NCBI GenBank assembly: GCA_002483105.1 | Contig: DLHG01000009.1 | Span: forward strand, 13,576-77,575 | Origin: Bacteroidetes bacterium UBA7674 | GTDB taxonomy: Bacteria; Bacteroidota; Bacteroidia; Chitinophagales; Chitinophagaceae | Direction of reading: 5' to 3' | DNA: 64,000 nt | Part shown: piece after piece, positions 1 through 9,061 of the stretch | Layout: every line of letters begins with the position of its first letter | How positions within the stretch are numbered: the stretch's first letter is position 1 | Program-made: the position numbers and the translations under genes | Notes under the pieces: model-generated | The model's input: the letters and a program-made list of their open reading frames with translations, nothing else | Told to the model about the DNA's origin: nothing | The model's database searches: none

Positions 1-2884
1 TATCGCCTATGCGGACAACGCTGGTGCTTGACTTCAGGAAGTGGGCTTGCTTTGATATGGCTTCCCAGTCGTTTTTCTCCTGAAGCAGGTGGTCTAATTT
101 CTCTAAGCCCTCCGGCATAGTGTCGAGGAAGATATTCAGTACGTCTGAAATGAACTTAGCGTCCATGTCAGAAAGCTCATATAAGAAGCTGAGATCAACC
201 AGCTCAGTTTTTTTGTCGGCCATTTCCTCCGGTGTTATATCGGATTGTAATCTTCTGTCGCTTGTTACCTGTAATATTTGATGATAGAGGTCCCGTGGTT
301 CAAAAGGTTTTGAGATAAACCCACTCATCCCTATATCAAAACATTTCTCGGCTTCGCCCTTCAGGGCATCGGCAGTCATTGCTAATATAGGAACATCTTT
401 TCGAAGTATTTCGCGAATGTATTTAGTCGCTTTATAGCCATCCATTTCCGGCATCTGCAGGTCCATCAGTACCACATCGTAGTCGTGAAGTTGAAGCGTA
501 TTGATTGCTTCACGACCATTGTTTACTATTTGTACTGTAGCTCCCTGTTTCTGTAAGGTATTCTTCACGACCTTCTGATTGATCATATTGTCTTCTGCCA
601 CCAGTACACTGATGCCATCAAGGAGTGTCTCGTTCTCGTGGCCTTGTATCCTGTTGCTCCGGGTTTCTTTTACCTGCAGGTCTTCGCCTATTCTGTAAGG
701 TATCAGGACTGTGAAGGTAGAGCCTTTGCCTAATGTACTGCTCACCCATACATGGCCTTGCTGCAACTCTACCAGTTGTTTTACGATTGCCAGTCCCAGG
801 CCGGTTCCACCATACTTGCGCGAAGTGTTCACGTTATTCTGGGTGAAGCTTTCGAAGATGTAATCAAGTTTATTTTCAGAAATACCGATACCGGTGTCCG
901 TTACTTCTATCTGGAGGTCTATATAGCCTGCATTCTCTTCGCCTGCTGAGACGTTGATATTTACATAACCCTTGGTAGTGAACTTGATCGCATTTCCTAT
1001 CAAGTTGATCATTACCTGTTGCAGACGAAGCCCATCGCCTAATAATATGTCAGGTACGGAATTGTCTATATGAGTGTTCAGCGTAATGAGCTTCTCTTCA
1101 GCTTTGAACTGTAGGGGATAAAGAGTTTTTTTGATTGTCTGGCGCAGCTTGAACGGTGCATTCTCAAAAAGGAACTTGCCTGATTTTATTTTGGAGAAAT
1201 CGAGAAGGTCGTTGATGATAGCCAGCAAGTTTCGTGCAGATTCCTGGATGTTTTCCGTAAAGTCTTTTTGCTCGTCGTTTTGTTCGGTACTCAACAGCAG
1301 GTTACCCATACCAATGATACCATTCATAGGTGTGCGTATCTCGTGGCTCATATTGGCGAGGAACGATTCCTGTGCTGCACGTGCCTGTTCTGCATCTTTC
1401 TTGGCTTGCAATAGTTTCAGCTCGCCTTCCTTGCGTTCGGTGATGTCGGTAGCGAGGCCGCAAATATGTTTTACATTTCCTTCTGCATCCAGTAGCGGGA
1501 ACTTTGTGATCCAGTAGTACTCCACTTTGCCATCGCCATAATCCACTACGTCTTCGAAGCTATTGGTGGTTTTATGTATGAGCACCTTGTCATCTGAATA
1601 TTTAAATTCCAGGTAGCGGGCTTTATCGTCAATTAATTGGAGGTCAGTATTACCAATGATCTCAGCAGCGGTCATACCGAAAACTTCTTCCATTTTCTGA
1701 TTGACCAGTACATATTTCCCCTCTGTATCTTTCAGGAAGATGACTGAAGGGATATTGTCCAGGATGTTTTGCACCAGTTTTTGTTCTGTACGGCGTTCTT
1801 CTTCCATCCCGTCAATTTCCAATTGCAGCTTTTTTTCTTCATCAAAGTCCCATATCACAACTTGCCATTCATCAGGCGTGTCGCTTTCGTGGGTTACAGG
1901 GAATACCCTGCACGATACCCATTTGGTGCCGGTGCTGGTAAATATCTGTAGCTCTAAAGTGCTGTTGAACGTGCCTGTGCTGTTGATCGAGTCCAGGACA
2001 TGTCTGACATTTTCTTTGAACTTACGGGGTGCGGCCTCCATCAGAGAGAACCCGATGAGCTCTTTAGCGTCGAAGCCAACGAGTTTTTCTACGTTCTTGT
2101 TAGCAAATTTTATACTGCCTGCCGCATCTATTACAAGCATAGTGAGGTCGGAGTCTTCTACCAGCACTTTGTACTTGGCTTCATTCAGGCGAGCACGTTC
2201 TTCCGCCAGTGTTCTTTTGCGGATATTCTGATTGATCTTGTAAATGGTGAGAATAAGGAAGATACTTAGCAGAATATAGCTGATAACAGAAAATACTACG
2301 CGCGACTTACTATAGTACCTGTTGTCCTCAGTTCGTTGGGTAAGTAATTCATTTTCAGTGGTGTATAATGCATTTATAGCATTGTATATCCGTTCCGAAA
2401 GGTTGGTGAAGCTACTTTCTGTCAATTTATCTTTTATGTTAGAGAAACCACCGGAAGTGTTAGCTATGATGCCGGTAATTAATACCCGCTTTTCATTAGC
2501 GAGGCGTTGTAACTCCCGGGCCCTGGTGGACTGGAGCAGGTTGTCTTTCGTTAGCTTTGTGAGGTATTCTATGTGCTTATTGGCAGCGTTGGCCGCATCC
2601 TGGTATGATTGGAGGTAAGTAACATCTCCGTGCAGGGCATATTTATTAATAGCAGCTTCCATTTTTATAAAATCCGACTCAGCAGACTTTATAGTGGAGA
2701 GTGCATCATTGGTATGGTTGACAAGAAGGTCAGACGTATTGGAACGTTGATACAGTACATAAGCCTGTATCATGTATAGAAGGAAGAAAAAAGCGATAGC
2801 ACCATTTACAAGTATAAACGACTTTCGCAGTTGTGATATAGTATTATGTACAAGCCCTCCCTTAGTGTGCTGGGTAGATTTCAT
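1..2884 (-). CDS. Hybrid sensor histidine kinase/response regulator, partial (C-terminus beyond the left edge)
   Basis: Membrane-anchored phosphorelay kinase; 961 codons lie in the window and the frame is still open at base 1. Read from the ATG at 2884, the protein has a membrane segment at about 22-44, an extracytoplasmic helical region resembling a 4-helix/CHASE3-type sensor, a second membrane segment near 200-215, two PAS domains, a HisKA domain with the H-box SHEIRTPMNG, an HATPase domain with DTGIGIS and GGTGLGLAI, a receiver domain with the phospho-acceptor motif VLMDLQMPEMDGY, and the start of an Hpt domain with its histidine in AHFLKSS. It is therefore a one-protein relay, His to Asp to His. 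The signal is unknown. No cognate regulator lies nearby; the divergent neighbour at 3107 is a nucleotide-sugar enzyme. The domain order is clear; the partner and output are not. Confidence 0.93.
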   Translation of the reverse strand, partial: MKSTQHTKGGLVHNTISQLRKSFILVNGAIAFFFLLYMIQAYVLYQRSNTSDLLVNHTNDALSTIKSAESDFIKMEAAINKYALHGDVTYLQSYQDAANAANKHIEYLTKLTKDNLLQSTRARELQRLANEKRVLITGIIANTSGGFSNIKDKLTESSFTNLSERIYNAINALYTTENELLTQRTEDNRYYSKSRVVFSVISYILLSIFLILTIYKINQNIRKRTLAEERARLNEAKYKVLVEDSDLTMLVIDAAGSIKFANKNVEKLVGFDAKELIGFSLMEAAPRKFKENVRHVLDSINSTGTFNSTLELQIFTSTGTKWVSCRVFPVTHESDTPDEWQVVIWDFDEEKKLQLEIDGMEEERRTEQKLVQNILDNIPSVIFLKDTEGKYVLVNQKMEEVFGMTAAEIIGNTDLQLIDDKARYLEFKYSDDKVLIHKTTNSFEDVVDYGDGKVEYYWITKFPLLDAEGNVKHICGLATDITERKEGELKLLQAKKDAEQARAAQESFLANMSHEIRTPMNGIIGMGNLLLSTEQNDEQKDFTENIQESARNLLAIINDLLDFSKIKSGKFLFENAPFKLRQTIKKTLYPLQFKAEEKLITLNTHIDNSVPDILLGDGLRLQQVMINLIGNAIKFTTKGYVNINVSAGEENAGYIDLQIEVTDTGIGISENKLDYIFESFTQNNVNTSRKYGGTGLGLAIVKQLVELQQGHVWVSSTLGKGSTFTVLIPYRIGEDLQVKETRSNRIQGHENETLLDGISVLVAEDNMINQKVVKNTLQKQGATVQIVNNGREAINTLQLHDYDVVLMDLQMPEMDGYKATKYIREILRKDVPILAMTADALKGEAEKCFDIGMSGFISKPFEPRDLYHQILQVTSDRRLQSDITPEEMADKKTELVDLSFLYELSDMDAKFISDVLNIFLDTMPEGLEKLDHLLQEKNDWEAISKQAHFLKSSTSVVRIGD

Positions 2885-3015
2885 CGCCGCTAAAGTATTA
2901 CATATGTCGGCAAGCGTTATAATTTTAAGTGTTAATGTTTATTCAAAAAACATGTAATTTTTCTTAACAGGAGAGCGACTTAAAATTTCGTTAAAATAAA
3001 GACGGGTAAATGCCT

Positions 3016-3023
3016 TAATTTTG
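3016..3023 (+). promoter_or_regulatory. Candidate -7 promoter element TAATTTTG
   Basis: This is an exact match to the Bacteroidota -7 consensus TAnnTTTG, 83 bases before the ATG at 3107. No convincing -33 TTTG was found at the usual spacing, so the call rests on one element in a suitable position. Confidence 0.4.
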
Positions 3024-3106
3024 TACTTTAACATCCAGAGAGGTTTCAGCTATATATTTTTTCCTGCCCTATCAATCGCAGAGAACAACGAACCGTAAAC
3101 ATATAT

Positions 3107-5053
3107 ATGCAGTATAGGATAAGAATTCTGCCCAGGTGGTTGATATTCCTGGTAGATATCTTTTTTGTTCAATTTTCGATCTTCCTGGCTTTTGCCCTGA
3201 GATTCAATTTTGACTGGTCAGAGATGGCCCGTTTCGACCTCAACCTGATATTGGGGTTATCGCTTGTGGTGAGTGGTACACTCTTCTACATCTTTAAGAG
3301 CTATGCGGGTATCATAAGGTATACCAATATCGAAGATGCTTACAGGCTCATTATAGTTAACTCACTTGCCTCCCTCATTTATTATGTCATTAACCTGATA
3401 CTGAACCAGCCACCACATGCTACATTGCTTTTCCCTAAAGCTGTGGTAGGTATATATTGGTTTGCTACCAATTTTACACTTATCTCTTACCGGCTTGGTA
3501 TCAAACACTTCTTTAATAGTTTCTACCAACAGAAGCAGATAGAGCGTGTGAAGACCAAGGTGGCCATTTTCGATACCAGCGAGGCAGGTATGATGACGAA
3601 GAAAGTGATCAACGACCTGAGCAATGGAGAGCTGCATGTGGCGGCCTTTATGGATGATAACCATGCCGTGACGGGCCGTGTGATGGATGGGATGCCGATA
3701 TATGGCATCAACGAAGATGATTTCAGGAAGCTGAAGCAGGATGGTATAGATATGCTCATTATAGCGAACAGGGAGATCTCCAAGCCAAAGCTGAATTACC
3801 TTGTTGATATAAGCCTGAACTACGGACTGCGTGTGCAGCAAGTGCCACCAATAGAACAATGGCTGAATGGTACGCTGAACTTGCAACAACTGAAAGACAT
3901 TAATATCGAGGACCTGCTGGAGCGCCCTGTAATTAATATAAGCAATGATAAAATAGACGGAGAACTGCGCGGTAAAAAAATACTGGTGACCGGTGCGGCT
4001 GGATCTATAGGTAGTGAGATAGTAAGACAACTGACGAACTATTATCCATCCCTCATTATACTATGTGATAAGGCAGAGACACCGATGCACGACCTGACAC
4101 TGGAGCTGAACGAGAATTTTAAAAGTGCTAACTACAAGGCCTATATGGGTGATGTATGCGACTATCAACGCATGGAGAACCTGTTTGAGACCTACAATCC
4201 TGATATAGTATTCCATGCAGCGGCTTATAAGCATGTGCCGATGATGGAAGATAACCCATCTGTAGCCATCATTAATAATGTGCTGGGTACTAAGACATTA
4301 GCAGACCTCGCAGTGGCTAATGGTGTGGAAAAATTCGTTACTATTTCCACTGATAAGGCGGTGAATCCGACCAACATCATGGGCGCATCGAAGCGAATAG
4401 CGGAGATATACAGTCAGAGCCTTTTTGAATACATCAGTGATAAGGGGAACCAATCGAAGCTAAAAGGTATGGCTTATCCTACGAAGTTTGTTACGACGCG
4501 TTTTGGTAATGTATTGGGCTCTAATGGTTCGGTGATACCGAGATTTAAGGCACAACTGGAAAGAGGTGGCCCAATAACTGTTACCCACCCGGAGATAACC
4601 CGCTATTTTATGACTATACCTGAGGCATGCCGACTTGTACTGGAAGCAGGGGTGATGGGTAATGGCGGAGAGATATTTGTGTTTGATATGGGTGAGCCCG
4701 TGAAGATCGTAGACCTTGCGCGCAAGATGATACGCCTCTCGGGTAAAACGCCTGATGTGGACGTGAAAATAGAATTCTCAGGCTTAAGGCCGGGCGAGAA
4801 GCTGTATGAGGAACTGCTGAACAATTCTGAGAACACGCAGCCTACGTATCACGACAAGATAATGATAGCTAGTGTGCGCCAATACAACTACCCCGAGGTG
4901 AAAGATCATATAGAGAAGATGATAGCCAGCGCGCGGAAGCACTACTCTGTAGAAACGGTAGAGCAGATGAAAGACCTTGTGCCGGAGTTTATCAGCAACA
5001 ATTCGGTATTTGAGAATCTGGATAATAAGGAGAAGGAAAAGGCGGTGGCGTAA
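3107..5053 (+). CDS. FlaA1/CapD-type nucleoside-diphosphate sugar 4,6-dehydratase/epimerase
   Basis: 648-residue membrane-bound enzyme of the WbpM/CapD/FlaA1 group, which convert UDP-GlcNAc-type sugars for surface polysaccharide synthesis. Four hydrophobic segments fill residues 1-130. A first nucleotide-binding-like domain follows (about 145-265), then a short-chain dehydrogenase domain starting with the glycine-rich GAAGSIGSE near 295. Later motifs are TDKAVNPTNIMGASK, in which Met replaces the usual Tyr of YxxxK as in WbpM-type dehydratases, then TTRFGNVLGSNGSV and GLRPGEKLYEELL. Length fits the long membrane-anchored subgroup. It stands alone, about 23 kb from the exopolysaccharide locus at 28-36 kb, but may supply that pathway (inference). 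Exact substrate cannot be read from sequence. Confidence 0.9.
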   Translation: MQYRIRILPRWLIFLVDIFFVQFSIFLAFALRFNFDWSEMARFDLNLILGLSLVVSGTLFYIFKSYAGIIRYTNIEDAYRLIIVNSLASLIYYVINLILNQPPHATLLFPKAVVGIYWFATNFTLISYRLGIKHFFNSFYQQKQIERVKTKVAIFDTSEAGMMTKKVINDLSNGELHVAAFMDDNHAVTGRVMDGMPIYGINEDDFRKLKQDGIDMLIIANREISKPKLNYLVDISLNYGLRVQQVPPIEQWLNGTLNLQQLKDINIEDLLERPVINISNDKIDGELRGKKILVTGAAGSIGSEIVRQLTNYYPSLIILCDKAETPMHDLTLELNENFKSANYKAYMGDVCDYQRMENLFETYNPDIVFHAAAYKHVPMMEDNPSVAIINNVLGTKTLADLAVANGVEKFVTISTDKAVNPTNIMGASKRIAEIYSQSLFEYISDKGNQSKLKGMAYPTKFVTTRFGNVLGSNGSVIPRFKAQLERGGPITVTHPEITRYFMTIPEACRLVLEAGVMGNGGEIFVFDMGEPVKIVDLARKMIRLSGKTPDVDVKIEFSGLRPGEKLYEELLNNSENTQPTYHDKIMIASVRQYNYPEVKDHIEKMIASARKHYSVETVEQMKDLVPEFISNNSVFENLDNKEKEKAVA

Positions 5054-5097
5054 AGTCCCAAACCCGGAAGCCCCCTCCGCCTCCTAAAGGGGGACTA
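5054..5097. repeat. GC-rich intergenic element with CCCCCT/AGGGGG arms
   Basis: Directly after the stop at 5053 lies a C-rich then G-rich stretch (ccccct at 5071-5076, aggggg at 5088-5093) in otherwise AT-rich spacer. Its style resembles the dispersed short palindromic repeats common between Bacteroidota genes. Only one copy was recognised in this window, so the repeat status is inferred. Confidence 0.35.
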
Positions 5098-5100
5098 AGA

Positions 5101-5142
5101 TATAAATAAGAGAGCAGCACTAGTGCTGCTCTCTTATTTATA
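5101..5142. terminator. Bidirectional terminator, perfect 42-bp palindrome
   Basis: Bases 5101-5142 are a perfect inverted repeat with no unpaired spacer; 5101-5120 is the exact reverse complement of 5123-5142 and the centre is actagt. It sits between the convergent genes ending at 5053 (+) and 5157 (-). The outer arms are A/T-rich and the core is GC-rich, as expected of a terminator working on both strands. Confidence 0.7.
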
Positions 5143-5156
5143 TCCAAAGTGGTTAT

Positions 5157-6005
5157 TTATTTCATTGGTTCATCCTGGGAGAGGTTGAATTCCCTTGTAA
5201 CTGTTGTCATAGGGCCTTCTACGGCTTTGCCGTCTTTGTCCATCAATGTCAGGGTGATGCTGGATTTGCCCATAGCTAAGCCATGGATGAACTGTGCTTT
5301 CCAGGTTGTTACATCTACTATCTTCTCCTGGTCGCCGCTGTTTATTTTGGCGTTTACTTTATAGTCAGCACCTAGGGTAGCGTTCCATACGTAGAAGTCA
5401 AACAGTACATTTTCAGTGTCTTTGCCTAAGTAGTCACCTTTGGGGCGGCTATAGAATACCATTGGGGTAGTTGGGTCTGCCAGCTTCTCAATTTTACCTT
5501 TCGCATCAAGCTTAAAGTGATACACCAAAGCAGCGCCTTTAGACTTTACCGACTCGTGATAAGAGCGGCTGAGGAACGACATAACATAGTGTTCGTCGCT
5601 GTTCAGTGGTATAGTAACGGTGTGCTTAGGCTCATACAGGGCTGCATAAGGCTTATTGTCCAGGATAAAGTGGATGTGCTGGCCTTGAGCTGAATTATTG
5701 CACTGTTTGCCTTCTGCGTCGGCAGTCTGGCTTTTCAGTTCGTAGTTCTTTACAGCGTAGTTGAAAGTAACCTTCACTGAATCCGCGCCTTGTTTTTCAG
5801 CAGTTACAGAGCTGATAGAAAGCTGTGCCAGTGGGAATTCCGGAGAGGCAGGTACATCGCTGAGCGTTATTTCTGCAGGGGCAGGAGTGGTTACCTGCAC
5901 AGTATCGGTATTGCCTGACTGGTCGTTGTTGCTATCACCACAGGAAGCCGCGAACAGCGCGCCTGCTGAAAAGGTGAAAATGCTGAGAGTTGTTTTTAAT
6001 GACAT
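5157..6005 (-). CDS. Lipoprotein of unknown function
   Basis: 282 residues. A signal sequence ends in the lipobox LFAASC with the lipidated Cys at 22, followed by an Asp/Asn/Ser-rich linker, so it is a probable surface or periplasmic lipoprotein. The mature part looks like beta-sandwich material. A segment around residues 105-150 contains GQHIHFILDNKPY and then HTVTIPL, resembling small domains seen in other Bacteroidota lipoproteins that carry an H-x-H motif before a strand. I cannot assign a function. It is transcribed alone, divergently from the DUF58 operon and convergently to the dehydratase gene, with a strong terminator between. Confidence 0.8.
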   Translation of the reverse strand: MSLKTTLSIFTFSAGALFAASCGDSNNDQSGNTDTVQVTTPAPAEITLSDVPASPEFPLAQLSISSVTAEKQGADSVKVTFNYAVKNYELKSQTADAEGKQCNNSAQGQHIHFILDNKPYAALYEPKHTVTIPLNSDEHYVMSFLSRSYHESVKSKGAALVYHFKLDAKGKIEKLADPTTPMVFYSRPKGDYLGKDTENVLFDFYVWNATLGADYKVNAKINSGDQEKIVDVTTWKAQFIHGLAMGKSSITLTLMDKDGKAVEGPMTTVTREFNLSQDEPMK

Positions 6006-6110
6006 CAGATGTTGATTTTATGCAAAGCTAGGGTTAAATAGTTGTGCCAGTGGGCAAATTTTTCAGAAAACTTTAAGCAATTTCCCCCTCCATATAAAGT
6101 TTGGAACTGT

Positions 6111-6118
6111 TACATTTG
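6111..6118 (+). promoter_or_regulatory. Candidate -7 promoter element TACATTTG
   Basis: Exact TAnnTTTG match about 100 bases ahead of the DUF58 gene at 6217 and within the divergent spacer. No clear -33 box is visible. Confidence 0.4.
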
Positions 6119-6140
6119 CGATACCTTATTTGAAATCAGG

Positions 6141-6176
6141 ATAATGGGTTAAGCTAAAAATGAGTTAACCTATTAT
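6141..6176. promoter_or_regulatory. 12-bp inverted repeat upstream of the DUF58/Bat operon
   Basis: Left arm ataatgggttaa (6141-6152) and right arm ttaacctattat (6165-6176) pair with one G/T mismatch around a 12-base spacer. It lies between the candidate promoter element at 6111 and the start at 6217, so it would be in the 5' leader. It could be an operator or an RNA hairpin; no U-tract typical of a terminator follows. Confidence 0.45.
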
Positions 6177-6216
6177 GCTCGAATAAGTTACAGTTTTTGA
6201 TTTTTTGATTTGAACT

Positions 6217-7083
6217 ATGACTACTGCTGAGATCTTAAAGAAAGTCAGGCGGATAGAGATAAAAACCAAGGGACTAAGTAACCACATATTTGCAGGAGAA
6301 TACCATTCTGCCTTTAAGGGGCGCGGTATGTCCTTCAGTGAAGTGCGTGAATACCAGCATGGTGATGATGTAAAGAACATCGACTGGAATGTAACTGCCC
6401 GTTTCTCCCACCCATTTGTAAAAGTATTTGAAGAAGAGCGTGAGCTGACAGTGATGCTGTTGGTAGATATCAGTGCGAGCTCTCAGTTTGGTTCTCAACA
6501 GAGGTTGAAGCGTGAACTGATCACGGAGATCAGCGCTGTATTCTCTTTTGCAGCGGCAACCAATAATGATAAAGTTGGTGTGATATTCTTCAGCGATAAG
6601 GTGGAGAAGTTCATCCCGCCGAAGAAAGGACGTAGCCATATACTGCGCATCATCAGGGAGCTCATAGCCCTTGAGCCTGTACAGACGGGAACTACGAATG
6701 TGCGTGTAGCGCTTGAATATCTGAATAATGTGCAGAAGAAGCGCACGATAACGGTGCTGATGAGTGATTTTATAAGCAGCAACTATGAGTTGCCTTTGCA
6801 ACTGGCGGCCCGTCGTCATGATCTAGTAGGGATACAGGTGTATGACAGATATGATAAGGAACTGCCATCAGCAGGACTGGTACAGGTGATGGACTCGGAG
6901 ACCAAAGAGCTGCAATGGCTGGATACTGACGATAAGAAAGTGCGTATACAATATGCGGCTGCCTTTGATAAGCACAAAAAATATTGCGACCAGGCATTCA
7001 GGAAGTGTGGGGCATCGCTGATGCATCTTCGCACTGATGAAGATTATGTAAAAATGTTACAGGGCTTTTTTAAAGGAAGGTAA
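6217..7083 (+). CDS. DUF58 domain protein (von Willebrand A-like fold)
   Basis: 288 residues, cytoplasmic, no signal or membrane segment. The DUF58 signature is clear at about 36-62: GRG, then EVREYQHGDDVKNIDWN, then TAR. It is followed by a degenerate MIDAS-like motif DISAS with Asp84. DUF58 proteins usually accompany a MoxR-type AAA+ ATPase and vWA membrane proteins in Bat or stress operons. Here the two downstream genes are the BatD-like and BatA proteins, but no MoxR gene is present upstream within the window. It is the first gene of a three-gene operon, separated by 5 bases from the next. Confidence 0.9.
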   Translation: MTTAEILKKVRRIEIKTKGLSNHIFAGEYHSAFKGRGMSFSEVREYQHGDDVKNIDWNVTARFSHPFVKVFEEERELTVMLLVDISASSQFGSQQRLKRELITEISAVFSFAAATNNDKVGVIFFSDKVEKFIPPKKGRSHILRIIRELIALEPVQTGTTNVRVALEYLNNVQKKRTITVLMSDFISSNYELPLQLAARRHDLVGIQVYDRYDKELPSAGLVQVMDSETKELQWLDTDDKKVRIQYAAAFDKHKKYCDQAFRKCGASLMHLRTDEDYVKMLQGFFKGR

Positions 7084-7088
7084 CAAGC

Positions 7089-8054
7089 ATGAGAACAACG
7101 ATAAAGAAAACGATCCTATTCATATGTCTGTGGCTTACGGGCCATAGTGTGGCTATCGCACAGCAGTCTTCTGTGAGTGCTAAACTTGATGTGAACAAGA
7201 TAGCTGTTGGTGACCAGGCCCGGTTGTTTATAGAAGTGATACACAATGGCAAGTCGGGCACGCTGCAATGGGCTGCGATACCCGATACCTTTAATACACT
7301 GGAAGTAGTGGAGAAGGGCAGGATAGATACCACGAAGCAAGGTGATATAGTTACGCTAAGGCAACGTCTCTTGGTAACAGGTTTTGATTCAGGTATGTAT
7401 GTGATACCGCCATTTCAATTCTCTGTGATAGCGAGTGGTACACAGCCTTATGTGATACAAACAGACTCTTTCTCCTTGTTAGTGCAAACGGTAGCTGTTG
7501 ATACAAGCAAAGGCTTTGTGGGCATCAAAGGTATCATGCAGGTGAAGTCGACATGGAAGGACTATATCTGGCTGATAATAGGTGGGATAGTGTTGGTATT
7601 GTTAACGGCTTTTGTGGTGTATTATTTCCGGAAGAACAAGAAAGTACCTATACCGGTACAAGAACCGACAGGCCCGGTGGAGACCATCACGGAAAAGTAC
7701 ATTCGCCTGCTGAACGAACTGGAAGGAAGGAAGCTGTGGATGAATGGCTCTGTGGAAAGTGTGAAACTGTATTATACCGAACTAACCGATGTGCTGAGAG
7801 TATATATAGAAGAACGTTTCCGGACAGCGATGCTGGAACTGACCACAGATGAGATACTAACCAAAGTAAGGCATCATAAAGAAATGAACAGCCAGCACGA
7901 TATACTGGCGAGCATTCTCTATACGGCCGATCTTGCCAAGTTTGCCCGTGCGCAACCACTGCCGGCGGAGCATATGCGGGCGCTTGAGAACGCCAAACAA
8001 TTTGTGTATAATACGAAACCTGTTGTAACTACTAATCCTGAGCAAGCATCATGA
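7089..8054 (+). CDS. BatD-like exported single-pass membrane protein
   Basis: 321 residues. Residues 1-24 are a signal peptide ending near AIAQQ. Residues 26-150 form an Ig-like beta domain of the sort found at the start of BatD (oxygen-tolerance) proteins. A membrane span lies at about 160-182, followed by a basic cytoplasmic tail of about 135 residues that looks helical. This is much shorter than full BatD, so it may be the short BatD-like/DUF4381-type partner placed between DUF58 and BatA in Bacteroidota operons. It overlaps the next start by four bases (ATGA), suggesting translational coupling. The call rests on topology and neighbours more than on sharp motifs. Confidence 0.75.
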   Translation: MRTTIKKTILFICLWLTGHSVAIAQQSSVSAKLDVNKIAVGDQARLFIEVIHNGKSGTLQWAAIPDTFNTLEVVEKGRIDTTKQGDIVTLRQRLLVTGFDSGMYVIPPFQFSVIASGTQPYVIQTDSFSLLVQTVAVDTSKGFVGIKGIMQVKSTWKDYIWLIIGGIVLVLLTAFVVYYFRKNKKVPIPVQEPTGPVETITEKYIRLLNELEGRKLWMNGSVESVKLYYTELTDVLRVYIEERFRTAMLELTTDEILTKVRHHKEMNSQHDILASILYTADLAKFARAQPLPAEHMRALENAKQFVYNTKPVVTTNPEQAS

Positions 8055-9061
8055 AAGCCCTGATGGACTGGAAATATCTAAGCTTCGCGCACCCTTTATT
8101 TTTAGGGTTACTGCTGTTGATACCTGTATTGATATGGTGGCAGAACAAGAACAGGAAGAAGAATCATCCTTCTATGCGCCTCACTACCATAGCCGGAGTG
8201 AAAGGAGTGAAGCCAAGCTGGCGGGTGCGCTACCGTCCGCTACTTGTGTGGCTGAGGATGATAGGGCTTGCGGGCATTATCATCGCCTTGGCGAGGCCAC
8301 AAAGCAGCAATACGACCGAGAGCATAGACAGCGAGGGTATTGATATAGTGCTCAGCATGGATATCTCGGGCAGTATGCTGGCAGAAGATTTTAAACCTAA
8401 CCGTATAGAGGCAGCGAAGAAAGTAGCTTTGAGCTTTGTTGACCAAAGACCGACAGACAGGTTGGGACTCGTGATATTTTCAGGTGAGAGCTTTACACAA
8501 TGCCCTATCACCATAGACCACCATGTGCTGAAAGACCAGATAGCCTCTGTGAAGAGTGGTATGCTACAGGATGGTACTTCTATAGGTATGGGGCTGGCCA
8601 CGGCAGTACAAAGCCTGCGCAATACAAAAGGAAAGAGCCGCGTGATCATCCTGATGACAGACGGTGTGAACAATACAGGGCTAATAGATCCGGCGACAGC
8701 ATTGGAAATAGCAAAGGCTTACAAGATAAGGGTATATACCATAGGCGTAGGTACCATAGGCCAGGCATTGAGCCCGGTGCAAACGCCGACAGGCATACAA
8801 ATGGCGATGGCTCCTGTGCAGATAGACGAGCCGCTGATGCGAAAAATAGCCGGTGAGACAGGTGGCAAGTATTTCCGCGCTACCGATAACCGATCGCTGG
8901 ACAATGTCTATAAGGAAATAGATCAACTGGAAAAATCAGAAGTAGAGATCAGTTCTTATAAGCGATATGCAGAATTATTCTTCCCGTTTGCTGCACTGGC
9001 ATTGATATGCCTCGCGTTGGAAATGCTGCTTCGCTATACCGTCTTCAGGAGTATTACTTAG
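8051..9061 (+). CDS. BatA-type von Willebrand factor A membrane protein
   Basis: 336 residues. Membrane helices at about 12-29 and 63-81 flank a basic loop; a vWA domain follows, with a perfect MIDAS motif DISGS (Asp104), Thr in DGTSIGMGL and Asp in LMTDGVNNTG; a last helix lies at about 308-327. This is the BatA layout. Bat proteins were described in Bacteroides fragilis aerotolerance; in other bacteria they are envelope-stress factors of uncertain mechanism. The start could also be the ATG five codons downstream. There is no BatB or TPR-containing BatC after it: the stop overlaps the convergent stop of the ketosynthase-partner gene by four bases. Confidence 0.9.
   Translation: MKALMDWKYLSFAHPLFLGLLLLIPVLIWWQNKNRKKNHPSMRLTTIAGVKGVKPSWRVRYRPLLVWLRMIGLAGIIIALARPQSSNTTESIDSEGIDIVLSMDISGSMLAEDFKPNRIEAAKKVALSFVDQRPTDRLGLVIFSGESFTQCPITIDHHVLKDQIASVKSGMLQDGTSIGMGLATAVQSLRNTKGKSRVIILMTDGVNNTGLIDPATALEIAKAYKIRVYTIGVGTIGQALSPVQTPTGIQMAMAPVQIDEPLMRKIAGETGGKYFRATDNRSLDNVYKEIDQLEKSEVEISSYKRYAELFFPFAALALICLALEMLLRYTVFRSIT

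Noticed and set aside
752..2957. Several plus-strand open frames over the first 3 kb
   Set aside because: They lie antisense to the sensor kinase, whose minus frame is open throughout and shows clear domain motifs; the plus frames encode low-complexity Ser/Phe/Leu-rich text.
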